From JAMHWF01 sp035911095 (GTDB lineage Bacteria > Pseudomonadota > Gammaproteobacteria > Burkholderiales > Burkholderiaceae_C), in NCBI GenBank assembly GCA_035911095.1, contig JAMHWF010000072.1, positions 1 through 64,000 on the forward strand: a stretch of 64,000 bases of DNA, read 5' to 3'. A program made the translations under genes and the position numbers. How positions within the stretch are numbered: the stretch's first letter is position 1; the number at the start of each line of letters is the position of its first letter. Of the stretch, positions 62,109 to 64,000 are shown piece after piece. The notes under the pieces are model-generated. The model did no database searches. It saw only the letters and a program-made list of their open reading frames with translations, and was not told the origin of the DNA.

Positions 62109-63110
62109 ATGAAGCCCTACCTGGCCCTTTTCCGCGCCGGCCCGAGCTCGCTGCACCCGGCGGCGATCGAACGCCTCGAGGCGCAGAACTTCGACTACGC
62201 GCTGTCCTGGTTCGGCGACCTGCCGCCGGCGGCCGACGGTGCGGTCTTCGTCCACCTGCAGAAGGGCGCCAAGTGGCCCGGCCTCGAGCAGACCTTGCGT
62301 GCGCACTGGGACACGATCCAGCAGTACCGCTACGTCTGGCTGCCCGACGACGACCTGCTCTGCGAGCCCGAGCAGGTCTCGCGCATGTTCGCGATCTGCG
62401 ACGAGCTGCAGCTCGAGCTGGCCCAGCCGGCGCTGACGCGCGACTCGTACTTCACGCACCTCGTCACGCTGCAGCACCCGACCTTCCAGCTGCGCTTCAC
62501 GAACTTCGTCGAGATCATGGCGCCGGTGCTGTCGATCGACATGCTCGCGCGCGTGTTCCCGACGCTGGCCGGCAACATCAGCGGCTACGGCCTCGACGCG
62601 CTCTGGCCCCGGCTCTCGAAGCTCGGCAAGGTCGCGATCGTCGACGACACGCCGGTGCGCCACACGCGGCCGGTCGGCGGCCCGAACTACGCGTTCAGCC
62701 AGAAGGCCGGCATTGCGCCGGCGCACGAGGACTGGCTCACCTCGACCGCGCACGGCGTCGAGACGCCGGGCGACTTCCACATCAACTACGCCGGCCTGCT
62801 GCAGAGCGGCGACGCGATCTGCATCGGCAGCACGGCGAACGAACTCGACGCGATGCTGAAGGCGCTGCTGCAGTCCTGCAACGGCATCAAGACCAGCGCC
62901 TTGACGCTGACACGCTACCTCGGCAACCACTACAGCTACTGGGCTGGCGGCGAGTTCGGCCGCGTGCGCTACCCGCGCGCCCTGCTGCGCCTGGTGCTGA
63001 ACCAGACGCTGCAGCACGCCGGCATCCGCTTCCCTGCGCCGCCCGAGGAGGCGCCGGCAATGCAGCCTTCGGTCTCGCAGCTGGGCGCGACGTTCGGCGC
63101 GCTGGCCTGA
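62109..63110 (+). CDS. DUF707-like putative glycosyltransferase
   Basis: The 333-residue protein resembles DUF707 proteins, which have a GT-A-like fold. Signatures are MKPYLALFRAGPSSLHP, the metal-binding-like triad in YVWLPDDDLLCEPEQVSRMF, and SGYGLDALWPRL, followed by IVDDTPVRHTRPVGG. It has no signal peptide and is followed after 13 bases by a gene whose N-terminus resembles its own first half. A glycosyltransferase role is likely from fold and context, but donor and acceptor are unknown. Confidence 0.7.
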   Translation: MKPYLALFRAGPSSLHPAAIERLEAQNFDYALSWFGDLPPAADGAVFVHLQKGAKWPGLEQTLRAHWDTIQQYRYVWLPDDDLLCEPEQVSRMFAICDELQLELAQPALTRDSYFTHLVTLQHPTFQLRFTNFVEIMAPVLSIDMLARVFPTLAGNISGYGLDALWPRLSKLGKVAIVDDTPVRHTRPVGGPNYAFSQKAGIAPAHEDWLTSTAHGVETPGDFHINYAGLLQSGDAICIGSTANELDAMLKALLQSCNGIKTSALTLTRYLGNHYSYWAGGEFGRVRYPRALLRLVLNQTLQHAGIRFPAPPEEAPAMQPSVSQLGATFGALA

Positions 63111-63123
63111 GGCGAGAGTGCAC

Positions 63124-64000
63124 ATGGACAGGCGCTTTCTCGTCGTCGTGCACGCGGGCGACCGCTCGCGCCACCCCGGCTGGCTGCCCACGGGCCCGCG
63201 CAGCTGGGACCTCGTCGTCTGCTACGCCGGCAACGACCCGCAACGCTACGCGGCGGACGGCGACGGCATGGTCCGCATCGACCGCGCCGGCGCGCGCTGG
63301 CCGACGCTCGCCGGGCTGCTCGCCGACACGCGCGAGGCCTGGCAGCACTACGAGCAGCTGTGGCTGCCGCCCGACGACCTGGAGATCACGCCGGAGGCGA
63401 TCGACCAGCTCTTCGCCGCGGCGAGCGCGCAGGGCCTCGACCATGCCCGCCCGCTGTCGAACGGCGAAGACCTCGGCGCCGTGGCGCCGCTGTTCTCGGC
63501 CGGCCTGCTGACGCGACTGCTGCCGCGCCTGGCGCGCGCCGACGCCGGCACGATGGCGCGCGACTGGGCGCGTTTCGCAACCGAGGCGGGCGGCCGGGTC
63601 GGCAGCCTCGACCTCGACGCGCCGCGCCGGCACGGCGCCGCCGCAGCCAGCGCGCCGCCGGCGCTGTCGGTCATCGTCCCCAGCTTCAACCGCGCCGAGA
63701 TCCTGGCGCGCTGCCTGGCCCAGCTCGCGGCCCAGACACTCGCGCCCGAGCGCTACGAGGTGATCGTCGTCGACGACGGCTCGACCGATGCGACGCCGCA
63801 GGTGCTCGCCGCGGCGGCGCGCTCGCAGGGCGTCATCGCACTGCATCAGCCCAACCTCGGGCCGGCGGCGGCACGCAACCATGCGCTGGCGCGGGCGCGC
63901 GGCGAGTGGCTGCTGTTCCTGAACGACGACGCGCTGCTCGAGCCGCAGGCGCTGGAGATCCACCTCGCCGAGCACGCGCGCCGCGGACCGCGCGCCGCGG
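63124..64000 (+). CDS. DUF707-like / family 2 glycosyltransferase fusion, truncated by the window end
   Basis: 292 codons are visible. Residues 1-175 resemble the N-terminal half of the upstream DUF707-like protein (RRFLVVVHAGDRSRHPGWL, LWLPPDDLEITPEAIDQLF). After an Ala-rich linker, residues from about 180 begin a GT2 glycosyltransferase (LSVIVPSFNRAEILARCLAQL, VIVVDDGSTDATPQVL, GPAAARNHALARARGEWLLFLNDDALLEP, all read in parts). The nucleotide-sugar DDG and DxD-like NDDA motifs are present. The fusion suggests two sugar-transfer steps in one protein. The catalytic C-terminus is outside the window. Confidence 0.8.
   Translation, partial: MDRRFLVVVHAGDRSRHPGWLPTGPRSWDLVVCYAGNDPQRYAADGDGMVRIDRAGARWPTLAGLLADTREAWQHYEQLWLPPDDLEITPEAIDQLFAAASAQGLDHARPLSNGEDLGAVAPLFSAGLLTRLLPRLARADAGTMARDWARFATEAGGRVGSLDLDAPRRHGAAAASAPPALSVIVPSFNRAEILARCLAQLAAQTLAPERYEVIVVDDGSTDATPQVLAAAARSQGVIALHQPNLGPAAARNHALARARGEWLLFLNDDALLEPQALEIHLAEHARRGPRAA

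Overview
The window is very GC-rich, densely coded bacterial chromosome. The gene families point to a motile betaproteobacterium of the order Burkholderiales, probably near the Rubrivivax/Leptothrix/Methylibium group. The main reasons are two Bug-type tricarboxylate receptors, an flhDC-(methyltransferase)-motAB-cheYZ flagellar locus, an flhB-flhA-flhF-flhG-fliA locus and a PutA without an N-terminal DNA-binding domain. The assignment is an inference from gene content. No rRNA, tRNA, CRISPR array or intact insertion sequence was recognised.

Layout. 1-3635: tail of a DctA-like transporter, an FCD-type GntR regulator, an orphan Bug receptor and an O-methyltransferase. 3729-7581: a CorA-like protein and, on the same strand, a ParM-like actin followed by a possible ParR-like partner. 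7958-12019: putA. 12089-14547: an accessory island with a broken vapBC relic, an intact Phd/VapC pair, a large perfect-stem inverted repeat and a lower-GC gene carrying an RX4H (HEPN-like) motif. 14954-19589: an EF-G-like GTPase, a monohaem cytochrome c, and a subtilase followed by a small I9-propeptide-like protein. 19755-22181: a probable Fur-controlled DUF3649-PepSY-DUF3325 operon. 22239-25542: CorA, an AbrB-type permease with a thioredoxin, and a YghU-like GST. 25874-38155: a 1427-residue hybrid histidine kinase, a hydratase, a Pat-type acetyltransferase, a hydrolase-LuxR fusion, an AraC regulator, a DUF1428 protein and a second Bug receptor. 38309-40120: a diguanylate cyclase. 40490-41763: a second accessory insert, with another RX4H-motif gene and a 229-bp nested palindromic element.

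41808-48450 is flagellar on the minus strand (flhB-flhA-flhF-flhG-fliA). 48559-52814 is a FecI/FecR/TonB-receptor siderophore system with a Fur-box-like site upstream, followed by an acyltransferase. 54119-59403 is the second flagellar block (flhD-flhC-membrane methyltransferase, then motA-motB-cheY-cheZ). Two well-formed sigma-28 promoters are visible, one before motA and one overlapping the motB stop codon before cheY. This fits a cascade in which FlhDC acts first and FliA, encoded in the same window, then drives motor and chemotaxis output. Two copies of a double-hairpin terminator element separate flhDC from motAB.

59699-64000, divergent from flhD, starts a glycan cluster: UDP-galactopyranose mutase, a TPR-methyltransferase, a DUF707-like protein and a DUF707-like/GT2 fusion cut by the window end. 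It may make a galactofuranose-containing surface glycan. A link to flagellin glycosylation is suggested only by position.
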